64,000 bases of DNA from Malania oleifera (GCF_029873635.1 NC_080420.1:53869457-53933456), one strand, 5' to 3'; shown: positions 34,561 through 46,786, numbered from the stretch's first letter. Numbers and translations: made by a program. Notes: generated by a model from the letters alone, not told the origin.

Positions 34561-35487
34561 GATGGCTTACATTGGCGTATCCCCATTCGGAGAGGGACAG
34601 TCACTTACTAGTCCTCCATTGTTTTGTGGTGTTAACTACACCACTAGAAAATTCGAATGAGCATTTTTATAAAATCTATAGTCTGGAGGGTCTGGCAAGT
34701 GATTGATAATGGAATTTATATACCCTTGGATGAAAATGATAGTAGGATAATGCATGCAAATTCATATGTCGTGGACATGTTATATTTTGCATTAGATTCT
34801 AATATTTTTGTTGAGATTGTGACATGAAAGAGTGCACAGGAGATCTAGTTTGAGCTCGAAAAGAAGTATGGAGAGACCCAAGAGAAAAAGACCACCACTT
34901 CGGTAGCATCAAGCTCAAATGATCTAGAAGTGGTAAATCACGGAGTTAGTGCAATAACAGAATGGGAGGTATATGATTCTCTCTCTAGCTTGATGGATGA
35001 TTCTTGTGTTGAATTCTGTGTTGATCAATATGTTGAATCATCTATTGAATATTGTGATAATTATGTTATTAATGCACTTGATGATTCTCATGTAGAATAC
35101 GAGAATATATCATGCGTTGAATCATCTGTTGAAATTTAAGATTATATTGCTAGTGCTGCATGCAATGATTCATATGATAATGATTATAATAATTCTTGTG
35201 ATGAATCATGTGCCAAATTGATAAATGAAAGCATGCCCTTCAACAAAGAATTGGAATGTACTTTATTTAAAATGCGTCAACTTCTAGTTAGAATGTCAAA
35301 GAAGAAAATCTTTTTGAAAAATGAGAATAAGAGGCTGGTAAAACAATTGAAAGATTTAAAGGATTGTCATGCCAGCTTAGAAAAGAAAAAGATTGGGAAG
35401 ATATTGAACATTATCTGTTTAGAAAAAGAAATTAGTGATTATTCTAGACTCATACTCAAAGTTAAATATGAAAAGAATAATCATAAT
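34561..35487 (+). pseudogene. SIRE-like copia gag remnant
   Basis: Starts ATGGCTTACATTGGCG (MAYIGVSPFGEGQSL) with the following PPLFCGVNY segment, the usual opening of SIRE/Maximus gag (PPLFDGxxY-like). The frame then breaks repeatedly. Later parts include IYIPLDEND and an acidic stretch with repeated SxVE/CVE words (34930-35139). At 35218-35480 a Lys/Glu-rich segment with coiled-coil character follows. It is cut at 35493 by a solo LTR. No pol is found downstream. Confidence 0.7.
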
Positions 35488-35589
35488 AAACTCTGCCGAC
35501 ACCCCAATTTTAACCAGGCTACCCCAAAGAAGACCCGGCACATAAAGTTGACTTCATGCCTTGAAAATTGGAGGACCCTTCTGAGAGAC

Positions 35590-36000
35590 CCAATCGAGTC
35601 CTGATTTGTTTTCGATGAGTTTCGTTATTTTCGCCGAATCCCAATTTTCATTTTCAATGAGTCTTGTTGTTTTTGCAGAATCCTGGTTTAGTTTCAATCG
35701 AGTCCCGGTGTGTTTACTAAGTCCCGATTGGTCTTCCATGAGTCTCGGAGTTTCAGTTGAGTTTCAGTATGTTTTACAACCTCTCGGTTTGTCCATTGAG
35801 TCTCAGTTTGTCTTCATCGAGTCTTGTTTTGTCGTCAATGAGTCCCGATCTGTTTTTTCAGAATCTCGGTGTCGTTACTGAGTCCTAGTTCTTTTTTGGT
35901 GAGTCTGGTTGTTTTTATCGAATCTCAGTGCCTGTACCGAGTTTCGTTGTTTTTAGTGAGTCCATTTGTTTTTACCAAATTCCGGGCATCTTAAGAAAAT
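35590..36000 (+). repeat. Degenerate gagtcccg/ttt repeats
   Basis: About ten diverged units of roughly 40-50 bp carrying gagtcycgg followed by T-rich spacers. Open frames across it (e.g. 35606-35881) are repeat-derived. Confidence 0.6.
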
Positions 36001-36150
36001 GGAGTCCGGGTCCTACTTTTTCTGGAAAATCAAGTATAATGTTTGGCCGAATCTCTCTTTTCGGAGGATAGGGTCGATAAAAAATACAAAATAACAAATA
36101 ATAATACAAAAGTGAGGAAAACATCAAAAAAGGAGGGAGCTATAATTAAT

Positions 36151-36154
36151 AGTC

Positions 36155-36203
<49 letters not shown>

Positions 36204-36225
36204 CTAATATCATTATTATTACTAC

Positions 36226-36264
<39 letters not shown>
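36151..36264. repeat. (ATT)n microsatellite
   Basis: Two pure runs separated by a short mixed segment. Confidence 0.95.
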
Positions 36265-36265
<1 letters not shown>

Positions 36266-36480
36266 CAAAAACAAAACAAAACAAAAAAAAAACAATAAAA
36301 GAAAAAAACCAAAACGGCCTTTAAAGGCCGTTTCACGCGTACAGGAAGGGGAAGCATCTTTCATTTTTGGTTTTTCTTCCTGGGGCTCTCCATATTCAGG
36401 ACTCACTAGCCAGATCCCGGATACTCTGGCTCCCTCTCTTTGGTATTTCCATGCAAATTGGAAGCTTGTGTCCAAAACTC

Positions 36481-36744
36481 CAATGAATTAATGGAAATTT
36501 GATATTTCACAACCACCCCATTTAAGATCATATCGTGCGCACAAGTATTGAATTCAATGAATTATATGTCAATATTTTAAATAATTTATTTGTAAAATTT
36601 GACTATGAAATGTCGTAGATCGGTAGTGTAGTGCCATTATGACCATACTTATTTCATTTGGCTTTAGCATACCTTGCATATCAAATAAAGTTGCTATTCT
36701 TAGATCTTACGTTTGTGTTGTGAACTTAGATCTTACGTTTGTGT
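36481..36744. other. AT-rich interval, no gene seen
   Basis: Contains a tandem duplication of a roughly 25-bp segment (cttagatcttacgtttgtgt at about 36700-36745) at the edge of the copia remnant. Nothing else is recognised. Confidence 0.6.
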
Positions 36745-36797
36745 TGTGAAATTACTTCGTAAGGTTATGCATACACACACACACAATAACAACAAAT

Positions 36798-36800
36798 ACA

Positions 36801-36864
<64 letters not shown>
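36798..36864. repeat. (TA)n(GA)n compound microsatellite
   Basis: TA run followed by a GA run of about 20 units, inside the copia 3' terminal region. Open frames here are partly artefacts. Confidence 0.95.
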
Positions 36865-36865
<1 letters not shown>

Positions 36866-36867
<2 letters not shown>

Positions 36868-37047
36868 AATTACGTGATTTGATAATATGCCTACAATCTT
36901 CGTCAACATGTCAACATTTTCTTGTGTATTCACATTAACCAATTGAATCTCATCAATATCAATCAACTCTTGTATCTTGTGATATCGGATTTTAATGTAT
37001 TTTTGTTATAACATAATAGACTAGATTTATTTCTGAGAAAATAGCAC
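36866..37047 (-). pseudogene. Copia RNase H C-terminal tail
   Basis: Minus strand shows SAIFLRNK at the insertion edge, then IQLVNVNTQENVDMLTK, the standard copia ending (NxADxLTK-like). It is the downstream half of the RNase H domain whose upstream half is at 37906-38260, separated by the LINE. Confidence 0.75.
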
Positions 37048-37905
37048 TTTTTTTTTTCTTTGGTAAAAGAGGGCGGCACCTCCTTTCTTTATTAGAAAAT
37101 CCCTCACTTATGGCGGAGAAATACTGTAGTTCCAGAAAAGCAAGCTACAAATAGATAAAACTGAAATATAACAAAATGAAATGAATACAAAACGACATAT
37201 TAGACTCTTAAATTAGGAAGACCAATTTTTTCAAGGCGTATCATGCCTCTAACTAGACGGGGGGTAAAGAAGCAAACTCTAGATATCTCATAGTGGTGCC
37301 TTCCTCTCCCTGACGAGCCAATAAGTCCGCAACCTTATTTCCTTCTCTGAATTAGTGAGTAATGGTGAAATTAATCATGGAAAGAGCCTCAAGAAGCTCT
37401 TCCCAAAAATCCCACAAATACCATACCATGCATCTTCTAGAACAAACCCAATCGACCACTACCTTAGAATCACATTCAGTCTCCACATTTATATGACCCA
37501 TTTCTTTGCACATCCGCACTCCCTCTGTCAATGCCCTAAGTTCAGCTTTATTATTAGAGCCATAGCCAAAGAAGGAAGAATAAGCACCCAGGAAAGCCCC
37601 GTTGCAATCTCAAATCACACCCCCCCCCCCCCACCCCACACACATGTCCCTGGGTTTCCACGACAACTACCATCTACGTTCAACTCAACAGACCCAACCC
37701 GAGGGTCCCCCCACCTAACAACACAAGGAATCCGTGCCTTTGGAGTGATAATTGGAATCTCAAGAGCACTTAAAACTTTGTTATCCTGAGTGGAAAGGGA
37801 TCCGCTTGATCTCATATTCTCCAAAATCCTCTGAAGCCATAGCTTGATTGTCAACCAAACTTCTTCAACCTATTCCTTAGCATCTTCCATTCGAACTCTA
37901 TGAAA
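37048..37905 (-). mobile_element. 5'-truncated LINE (L1-type) with RNase H domain and poly(A)
   Basis: On the minus strand it encodes a C-terminal ORF2 segment with VELNVDGSCRGNPG (RNase H active-site region, about 37640-37690) and then GNKVADLLARQGEEG (about 37290-37340), followed by a 3' UTR ending CTTTTACCAAAG and a poly(A) run (poly-T at 37048-37057). A run of 12 C (about 37619-37632) breaks the frame. It interrupts copia RNase H. Only the end of ORF2 is present; RT is missing, as usual for a truncated LINE. No clean target duplication was found. Confidence 0.8.
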
Positions 37906-39058
37906 ATGAATAGTTTTTTGCTCTATGCCAAGTTCAATTGCCAATCTCTTCAACTACATAGCCTCCTTTGCAACCTCTATCAATGTTATGTACTCTCCCT
38001 CAACTATAGATAATGTAACAACTGACTATAACATGGATTTCAAAAAATATAGGTCAATCTACCATAGTAAATACATAACTTATGGTAGACCAGCTGTCAT
38101 CCAAATGTTATACCTAATCAGAATAAAAAAATCCTTATACTAAATTTGAATCCTATCATGTACCAAATTTCGTCAAAATATGCAATGCTCTTCAAGTACT
38201 TGAGGAACCACTTCAAAGCACTCCAATGTTCCTTACCTATATTTGCCATAAACTTACTCATCGTGCTATAACTATATGTGCAAAATCTAGACAACTACAA
38301 ACCACAACATACATCAAGTAACCTCCTCTGAGCCAATGGGGTGGACACTGGCTCAGCATTTTCTCTCCAACACCTTCTCTATGCAAGCCTTTTGAGAGAC
38401 CCAAAGCTTTAGACCTTTCCTATCTCTCTGTATTTCCATCCCATGGATCTCATTTGTAACACCAAGGTCCTTCATCTGAAATTCCTTATTCAATAAGGAT
38501 TTTAAATGATTTCGTCATTATGTAAACATAATTCTCCTTTCCAAGTTCCATGAAACCTTCTGGTTGCTCCATATAAATTTGCTCTTCTAAGTCACCATGA
38601 AAAAATGTTGTTTTAACATCTAGTTGCTCTAACTCCAAATAAAACTAAGCTACTACGGTCAATAAAATTTGAATGGAGGTATATCAGAAAATCGAAGAAA
38701 AATGCTTGATCATAGTCTATCCCTTCCCTCTGAGAGTACCCTATTTTGTCACTAGTCTGACCATGAATCATTTACCTTCTCTTTTTGAAATATTATTTTT
38801 CTTCCTAAACACCCATTTTCTTTCCACTACTTTCCTTCCCGTAGGAAGTTCCACCAACTTCAAAGTTTGATTTTTTATATGTAAAGACTCAACCTCTTCC
38901 AACATAGCTTCCGTCCCCTTATTTCTCTTTGGGCCAAAAAATGCATCCTGGAAAGAATATGGTCTCTATTGCGCCACTAATTAGAGCAAAGAAGACCATA
39001 TAATCAAAATCATATCTCGGCAGTGCATAGGTAATGCATCTAGATCTATTTGTAGAGT
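37906..39058 (-). pseudogene. Copia RT and RNase H, degraded
   Basis: Minus strand from 39058: YDFDYMVFFALISGA linker, then the start of RT with EEVESLHIKNQTLKLVEL and GRKVVERKWVFRKK, later LEQLDVKTTFFHGDLEEQIY (first catalytic Asp region), and HWSALKWFLKYLKS of RNase H near 38200. Numerous stops and frameshifts; the YVDD region is not intact. This is the catalytic half of copia pol, non-functional. Confidence 0.85.
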
Positions 39059-40730
39059 TGGAATTGGTGCATTCCCAAGAGGAGGTGAATTGGAAATTTA
39101 AAGTTTTCTTCCTAGGTGCAACTAACCATTAGCAATATATACACAACCTAGGGTCGTTTGTCTAAGCATATACCGATTCAACAGATATATAAAATATACA
39201 AAAATTAAATTAAGCGTAGTAAACACAATATATCAAATATAACATATATGTGCAAGAAAATAAATTGCTAAAATATAAAATAGTGCACACACAATATGTT
39301 ATCAGGGTTCGGTCAATACTGCCTATGTCCCCGCCTCAACTTGCAAGCTCGAGGATTCCACTAATGCTCACTTACCGGGTGGAGCGACACCGTTTACAAT
39401 ACTAGGTTAAATTACCAAGGCTAACATCAACCTTTACAACTGATCCTTACGGGCTAGATCAACACCCGCTCAGGCCATGTCTAGAATACAACAGATAATC
39501 AATATAATTTTTTGTACAATTTTAATGCCTCTAACACAAGCAAATTTGTACTAGTATAACCAATGCACTCCAATATGATAGGATCTATAAGTTCAGTGAA
39601 GATAATATGTCTACTCTCAAGATAATGCAAATATTACAATCACAGTGTGAGAGTGTATGTGAAGGGATCTTTGATTCAAAATAACAATATCAATCACAAT
39701 GTTCAATATCAAAGATCTAAAACACACAAGAAAAAATCTCGTAAATGATTTTCAAAAGTTAAGAACATGAGATATTTTGAAAAACCAGCTTGTCAAAAAT
39801 ATTTTCTTCAAAACACAAGACAAGCTCTTGAGTCCTGCAACAATAATGCAAAGAATCACTAGCTTAGGAGAGCTTTTCCCAAAAATGAATTTATGGATTA
39901 AATCTCCGGAGAAAACTTTTTGGCTTACTCTCAATAAAATCAACAAACAATCAAGTGTATGAGAGTGTAAGCTTGTACTAACAGTATAGGATATCTCAAG
40001 ATACTCTCACCAAAGGTATTTTTGTAAACGAATAAGAAAGGATGGAGTATGAATAGCTCAAGGAATTTCAGAGAATATTTTGCTAATGATGTTTGCTAAT
40101 CCATGCTAATCAAACCAAATGAGGGAGTGTATATAGACACTCCAAAAAATATAACCGTTTGGGACTTATTTGGTATGGTTAATTTTTGAAAAATTTTAAG
40201 TATGGTTAATGAAAAATAAACCCTATTTTACCTCGATAAAAAATTGGGCAGTCCGAGAGTTTCGGTTGATCGTACTAAGGGTTCGGTCAACCACTTTGGG
40301 AGCTTCGGTTGACCGTGGTATTTTTCAACTAAGAATATGGTCGACCTTATTCGGGCGATTTTGACCCGTTCGAGGTTCAGTCGACCAACAAAGAGTTCAG
40401 TCAACTAATCAAATAATTTGGTCAACCGAGGACACTGTGTTCAAACTTGGACGGTCGACCGTACGAAGTCAAAGTGTTGACTTTCATACGATTCGATCGA
40501 CGGTATCATTTATACTACACAAGTTCAGTTGGTCGAGGCTTAATCTCCTCAGCCAACAGTGGTTTGATTAACCAGCATAGTATAACTAGATTGGTTCGGT
40601 CGACTGAGGCCCTTTCAATGGTTATTTTAGGTCTTGATTTTTATTTGAAGTCACCCTGTTCACATAAGTATAACTTCTGAGTTATAGGGGACTTTTCATG
40701 TGATGTTTAGAGACCTAAATTCAATCTATG
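39059..40730 (-). mobile_element. SIRE-like copia LTR inside the copia remnant (start lost)
   Basis: Minus strand ends with CAATTCACCTCCTCTTGGGA and AATGCACCAATTCCA at 39059. It contains the cgggg-acatag-type box (plus strand 39300-39345), a TATA box (TCTATATACACTCCC, about 40130) and a palindromic ggtcgaccgaac-like cluster at 40250-40610. The upstream end stops at about 40730 against the CACTA sequence, so the first few hundred bases are missing. Confidence 0.75.
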
Positions 40731-41079
40731 GCCTAGTGACGGTTATTTTGAAATTCGTCACTAATACTCTACTATTAGTGATGATTTTGAAATTCGTCAC
40801 TACTACTCAACTATTAGTGACAATTTTGAGCCGAACCAATGTAGGATTTATAGTGACGGTATTAGGGTTTTAGTGATGGTTATAATCCATCACTAATACT
40901 CTATTATTGGTGATGCTTTTAGAATTCGTGACTAATAATTATTAGCAATCGTAGTTATGGAGACTAATTCAAAACAGTCACTAATACTTATAAAACTGTC
41001 ACTAATACTATTAATGGTGGTTTTGTGATTGTTAGTGACGGATTTTAATCCAACACTAATAACCTTATTTTTTTTAGTG
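40731..41079 (-). mobile_element. CACTA transposon end with subterminal repeats
   Basis: The minus strand starts CACTAAAAAAAATAAGG at 41079, and the next 340 bp hold about ten copies of tagtgacgg / cgtcactaat in both orientations, the usual subterminal layout of CACTA elements. It is inserted right after the copia integrase segment YFISFID. The other terminus and any transposase are not in the window. Confidence 0.75.
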
Positions 41080-42600
41080 CATCAATGAAGCTAATAAAAT
41101 ACTAAGCTTTATTCCTAGTTGGTACTCATGTAGACCCCAAAAATCACTGTGAACATAATCCATGTCTACTCTTCTGGGAAGATAACTTGAAATTTCACTA
41201 TACACTGCTTACTCAAAATATAATACCTACAAAAATCAACTCAACACTCCTTCAACTCTTTCAACAATTTTCTCTTATGGAACTCCATCATATCCGACTC
41301 ACTCATATGTCCCACTCACATATGCTACAGCTTATTGTTAACTGTTTGGTATTTGATGAAGCGGTTGTTGCACTACCTACAATTGTATTGTCGATTAGCT
41401 GATACAAATTGTTATCAATTCGTTTACCATTCATAACAACCATAGAACCCTTTGACACCTTTAGGAACCACTTTTGAGGAGTTTAAGCCCACGCAAAGTT
41501 TTTTCTAAGTAATTTAGAGAAAGTAGGTTTTTCTTCAATTTTAGAACATGTCTAATATTTTTTAATGTTCTAACAATGCCATCAAACATTATAACTTTCA
41601 TAGTATCAACACTACCTACAAGACATTGATTATGATTCCTAAGAACTACTGACCCACTATCATATTCGTTATAAGTATCAAACCACTCTTTATGCAGACA
41701 ATAATGAAAGGAGCAACCGAAATCCATAGTCCAACTATCATGAAAAGAATTGTTACTTGAAGCAACTAGCAAGAGCTTTTCATTGTTTAAACTATCTATC
41801 ACTACACTTGTAAAGCTTGAAGGTCGGTCTTTTTTGCCTTCCTCTTTCTTGCAAAGAGGACAATTCCACTCATAATGCCCCGTTCATTTGCTTTTGAAGC
41901 ACTTAAGGTTAGTAGCCCTTTGATCTAGACTTCAATTTGCCCCTCTGCTTATATTTCTCCTTAGATCTTCCTCTTCTATGCTCAGCCTTAGCAACCAAGC
42001 CCTCTAGTTCATGGTTCTCTTTGTTTAGTCTTCTTCTAGCCTTGTTTGACCTGAGAACCCTAGAAATTGCTTTATAACTTAGAGTGGATTTCCCATAGAG
42101 TAATGTCATAGCCAAGAGTTCAAATAAAAAAGGAAGAGAAGATAACAACATTATCCTTTTATATTCATCTTTAAACTCACATCCACTTTGAGTAACTTGC
42201 TAAGAATTTTATTAAACTAATTTATATTCTGATTCAGGTCCCCGCCCTAAGGCAAACGAAAAAAACAACAATGACTTCTTTGTGAGCAATAACAGTATTC
42301 TTCTTCAATATATATAGGCTCTCTAATTTTGTTAATAAACTCTAGCCAATTTTCTTCTCCATTATATTGAATACAAAAAAATCTGCCAAACAAGATAAAA
42401 TAGTATTGAGGCGATTTGTTCTAGCTCCAACCAATCATCCTCACCCATCTTCTCTAATTTCTCTTCTATTAGAACCATTTAAACATTATGTTGAACCAAC
42501 ATATTAGTTATCTGCATCTGCTATAGGTTGAATTTTCCTTTACCATCAAACTTTTCGAATCTAGTCTTCACCTTGCTCATCCTTGTTGTGATCCAGATGC
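41080..42600 (-). pseudogene. Copia gag, protease and integrase start, degraded
   Basis: Reading on the minus strand: gag C-terminal part (42151-41909, basic, with RRGRSKEKYKQRGK), zinc knuckle remnant with GHYEWNC near 41870, protease-region SWTMDFGCSFHYC (DSG/DTG-type Asp) at about 41725, GAG-pre-integrase LWHM-VGHMSES near 41310, and integrase start MDYVHSDFWG at about 41150. The frame is broken several times. Order and motifs are those of a plant copia polyprotein. Confidence 0.85.
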
Positions 42601-42629
42601 AAACCATAAAAAATTAGCACAAACCTGAT

Positions 42630-42641
42630 GCTCTGATACCA
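42630..42641 (-). other. Copia primer-binding site (tRNA-Met type)
   Basis: Minus strand TGGTATCAGAGC, five bases below the LTR edge at 42647. Confidence 0.85.
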
Positions 42642-42646
42642 ATTCT

Positions 42647-42890
42647 TGTGAAAATCACAATCTAAGGTTATGAATACACATAGAGCAAATACAAAAAATA
42701 GTTCATCAAAGAGAGAAAAAGAAGAACGAATTTATGTGGTAATTTTCACTATCATTAAATGAAAACTAACTTGGGGTTAATTTCAACACTTGGTTATAAT
42801 ATGTATATATAGTTCCATATGAAACATCCAAAACACTCTCATATATATAATTACATTTTGTCCTAACTCAAATATATTGTACCGTACCAT
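42647..42890 (-). repeat. 5' LTR of the copia element
   Basis: The edge at 42647 matches the other end of the element at 36745 in tgtgaaa and aaggttatg. The upper limit is a guess. Confidence 0.5.
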
Positions 42891-44064
42891 AAAGGGGCTT
42901 CCCCCCCCCCCTCCCGGGGCACCCCGTTGGGCTTACCTTAAGTAGATTGGGATGGAGGGCTCAAAAGCCCATAACCCCTGAGCATTCCCATGTGTAACAG
43001 GTTTCAAGTGGATAACCGATTTGAATACGAGTCATAACTCAATAGTTTGACACACAAAACTAAATAAAAACTAAAAATAATTTATTATTGTATAGAACTT
43101 CCTTATATAAGCAACTGGATTATTGCTGTAAAGTAAATGACCACATAATTTTTTTTTTCAAAACTATTATACATAATAGATTAAGAATGACTACTCTTAA
43201 ATTTTAACATGAGAATGTTTATTACTTTTCTAATAGTCTATATCAAATGAAAAATACAAACTTTTAAATGTGTGACATCTTTTAAAATAATTGTTTTTGT
43301 ACATGATTTTATTCTAATCCCAACACTTTTATTCAAGAAAACAAATGTAAATTAATTGTTACTCTCTATCTACGAGCATAAAATTCAAACTATAAACTTA
43401 AATTCACATGAATTTAACAAAAAATAAAATAATATTATATTAAACTTCTTATAAAATCTCTATATTTAAATTCAAAATCTCAAAAATTTATGTTTCTAAC
43501 TACTACTTTAAAATTTTGAGTCCACCAAATTAATCTCATTTTTTTTTTTTTAAACCTTTTTGGAACACTAATGTCATCATGCTAGCTAGGTAAGCCACAT
43601 ATGACTTCTTGCCTCACTTTATGTAAGTTGTAACCCTACAAAGATAAGACCCCAACCCCATCATTTGCTCACATGTGCCCTTATATGTCTGGCCTTCAGC
43701 AAAAGCACCGAAAGACGTTGCCTTTCGATTAAGCTTTCTTTTTTTTGGAAAAAAAAAAAGAGGTAATTTAATTATGTATATTTTTATGTTAACTGTCATT
43801 AAAAATAAAATTGCATCCTCATATAATTAAAATTGTTTATAAATTAAACATTAAAGATACTTAAAATCTCATTAATTGACATATTTCTTATTTTCTTATT
43901 TTTGTCATAAACAAACATAATATAAAATTATTTCCCTTTTATTACATTTCATAACTTTCAAATAGAGTAATTAAGGAATAATATGTATAAAAATTGAAAG
44001 TTGTTATGTGTATGTTAAGGTAGATGAGTAGTTTAACATTAAAAAAATAAAGTAAAAAATGAGC

Positions 44065-44102
<38 letters not shown>

Positions 44103-44710
44103 GGCATAGTTATCGACTGAAAACAAGATAAGGGAGAAGCGATTTAAATAATTTAGGCATTTGAAATGTAGACCTAACTGAATAGAGTGAGTTAGTTATT
44201 ATTTTTAAATTTGAAATGAGGTAGTAGTAAGAAAGCATATAATAACTCTTAAACTAATAAAAGAAAATCCTTGAAATCGAGTGAATTGACGAAAAAGGAT
44301 TCATGTAGCCAACGTCACACTTATTGGTTTCATCTTTTACGATATGAGGAGCTCGATAACTAGATTTAAATCTTTGTTGCTTTTACTTTTATCCAAGAAA
44401 ATTTGTAATCATGCTTATCGTGTTAATAATTAGTAGAACTGAAATTTTTATATGCGTAACTTACACCCATTGGAGAAAGGCCATCCGATGCACTCTCCTC
44501 TCTTTATCTGTGCCATTAAGGCCGCGTAATATTCTCTGATACACTCTCTTTATCTGTGCCATTAGACGTTAACCCGGTTCTTTTCAAAAAAAAAAAAAAA
44601 ACCTTTTCTTTTGGAATAACCGTACATTAATAATTGCAGCCAGGGTGACCTTTGCGCACCACCAGATTGACCTTGGCCTTTTGTTTTTCCTTAAAAAAGG
44701 CATCCTGAAA
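42891..44710. other. AT-rich intergenic DNA, no gene seen
   Basis: Includes a C-rich patch (42900-42930), an A-rich run near 43750, (AAT)n at 44070-44101 and a near-duplicate of tctctttatctgtgccatta at about 44500 and 44545. Open frames are short and unrecognised. The last 200 bp are probably the 3' UTR of the GH9 gene. Confidence 0.6.
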
Positions 44711-46786
44711 TCAAGGGTTGGCTGAAAAGAATGCCAGCAGGCCCACCAAAGGTGCGTTTATGTACGTCGTGGGCTCCGACTCTTGGAAGAAGGGCCTCGA
44801 GTCCGGGAATTTGTCCGATATGTTGGGCCCACCCACCACTGCACCCACCAGCAAATTCGGGTTCGCCTCCGGGCTCCGGAAATACTTCGACCCCGCTTTG
44901 CATCCTATGTGGGCCGGGTGGACCGCCACTGACGGCAGCGAGCTCCCCCGGTGGTGGATCCTCTGCGGGTAACGCCCACCGTAGCCAACCATGTACGACA
45001 TCTGCAGCGGATTGTCCCCCAGAATGTAGTCCACCTGGTGAGCCCCACCCAGAAAACCAAAAAAAAAAAAAAATATTACGTTTCTTCTTTTGAAATTACA
45101 AAAATACCCCCTATGCGGTTACAGTTACCGCCAACGGCTATATGACGGACAAAATCTAGCCGTTAAGGGGGTCTGCGCCTCCGGTCCCGTGATATTGGGG
45201 AAAGAAAAGGGGCTTCTTACCTGGCGTTTGGCCAGTTCTCTGAGCAGGAGTGGGGAAACGGATTTTTCGCCACATGGCACGACCTTATTGGAGTGACTTA
45301 GATAATTGGAATAGGAGAGAAGTAGAAAAGATAGGGACGTCACGTGCTGCATGTTACTTCCGCCAGCCTTAAATATCAAACCCCCTTATCCGCACAACCA
45401 AAAAGACGAATATATTAATAATTTAATCGGTGAATAATTAATTTTAATTTAATTATAAGAAAAGCATGTGTACAAAAGAAAATCCAGACCTGGTGAATAC
45501 TGAACTTTAGGATGAGAAATTCCAGGCACTACGGAGCATATGAAACCATCGGCATTGAGCATGAAGGAGTTGAAATAGTCTGCCTTCCCCATCAATACTT
45601 CCTGCATGCGATGCATTGCTAATTAATGGTTTAATTAATTAAAAATAAATTATTAGAGAGAGAGAGAGAGAATCTACGATATGAAAACTTTCAATGTTTT
45701 AATCATTAGAATGTTATCTATATATAGCATTTAATTTTTTTTAATATTTTTTTCCTATATTTTCTTTCCTCTATTGGAGATTCAAATTAAGCAAATCACA
45801 TAATAGAAATAAACTCATCTTTAATCTCATACTCCTTCCTATCTTTTTCAAATTTCAAACCCTAAATATGTAATATAAAATGACCGTTTCTTTATTTACC
45901 AATTATGCATAACCACATTGATATTTGGACCCACTTGCAAAGATTCACATGTTACATCTTTTAAGTAATAATAAAAAGTAGGACGAAATGTCAACACTAC
46001 TCACATAATTAGTGTGACAAATATGATGGCATACCTACTTTTTTTTATTTTTTATTTCATACTTAAAGAATGGGGAGAAAAATACAGGTTCAACATTAAT
46101 GAAATTCTAGTTTAATGAAAAAGGGAATAATGAGGACATGCTTTTAAATAATGTATATCCTAATTAAACAATTTATAGTAGTTTCTTACTCATTGATTGG
46201 TGTGGAGTATGCCACTTCAATATATATAATCGTGACATCAATTTGATACCATTAAATTAGTATAATATGTTTTCTACCTTATAATTTCAAACCTACACTT
46301 AATTTAGACTCCTCTCGAAAACGTGCGAATACTCTCTCGTCCATCGCCACCACCATATCCATCCATTACCACCGTCAAGTTCACCATTATACTCTCACAC
46401 TGTCGAGATTGTCCCAGCCTCCACCACCCTCACTTATCCCTTATCGTCGCCACCACTCCTCCGCCTTGTTGCTCAGTGCCACCACCGCCACGCTATTCTA
46501 TTAGTCAGCCACCACAATTGCCGCGGCCACCTAACCCTGTAACCGTCGTTGCCCATTGGCATTATTGCTGCACGTGCCACTGTCAGCATGGCTGTCAGAG
46601 CGGCCACGTGACCCTCTCCTGTCCTCTTCCCAGCCAACTCGTGCCATTACCACCACTCTCTAACGTCATTGTCAGCACCGCAATCACCTCCACCACCACC
46701 GCCACCTTTTAGGCTTTTCCTCTACCGAGCTTCGTTCACAAAATATTGTTTTATTTTTTCTAAATAAACTCAAAGATAAAAGTAAA

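Larger units (their letters stand above)
35494..36474 (+). mobile_element. Solo LTR of a Tat/Ogre-related element
   Basis: Starts TGCCGACACCCCAATTTT, comparable to TGTAGACACCCCATTTTT of the Tat LTRs in this window, ends GTGTCCA, and is flanked by aaactc on both sides (35488-35493, 36475-36480). Holds degenerate repeats at 35590-36000 and an (ATT)n array at 36151-36264, as Tat LTRs do. No internal domain is seen. Confidence 0.6.
36745..42890 (-). mobile_element. Old Ty1/copia element, minus strand, broken by three insertions
   Basis: Pieces in order on the minus strand: 5' LTR (from about 42890 down to 42647), primer site, gag, protease/GAG-pre-integrase and integrase start (42600-41080), RT to RNase H (39058-37906), RNase H tail (37047-36870), short 3' LTR end at 36745. 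LTR ends on the plus strand read tgtgaaaatcacaatctaaggttatg (42647, split by the reader here) and tgtgaaattacttcg (36745), sharing aaggttatg. Interrupted by a CACTA end, a SIRE-like LTR and a LINE tail. Most of integrase is missing. The outer 5' LTR boundary is uncertain. Confidence 0.8.

Noticed and set aside
34930..35139. Possible independent acidic small protein
   Set aside because: It continues the SIRE-like gag remnant in order and orientation.
44718..45296. Plus-strand open frames across the GH9 gene (also 47340-47847 and 48017-48325)
   Set aside because: Shadows of the minus-strand exons, which carry the conserved GH9 motifs.
46323..46712. 129-codon Pro/Thr-rich open frame on the plus strand
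   Set aside because: Lies in an intron, low complexity, no domain. Kept only as a composition anomaly.
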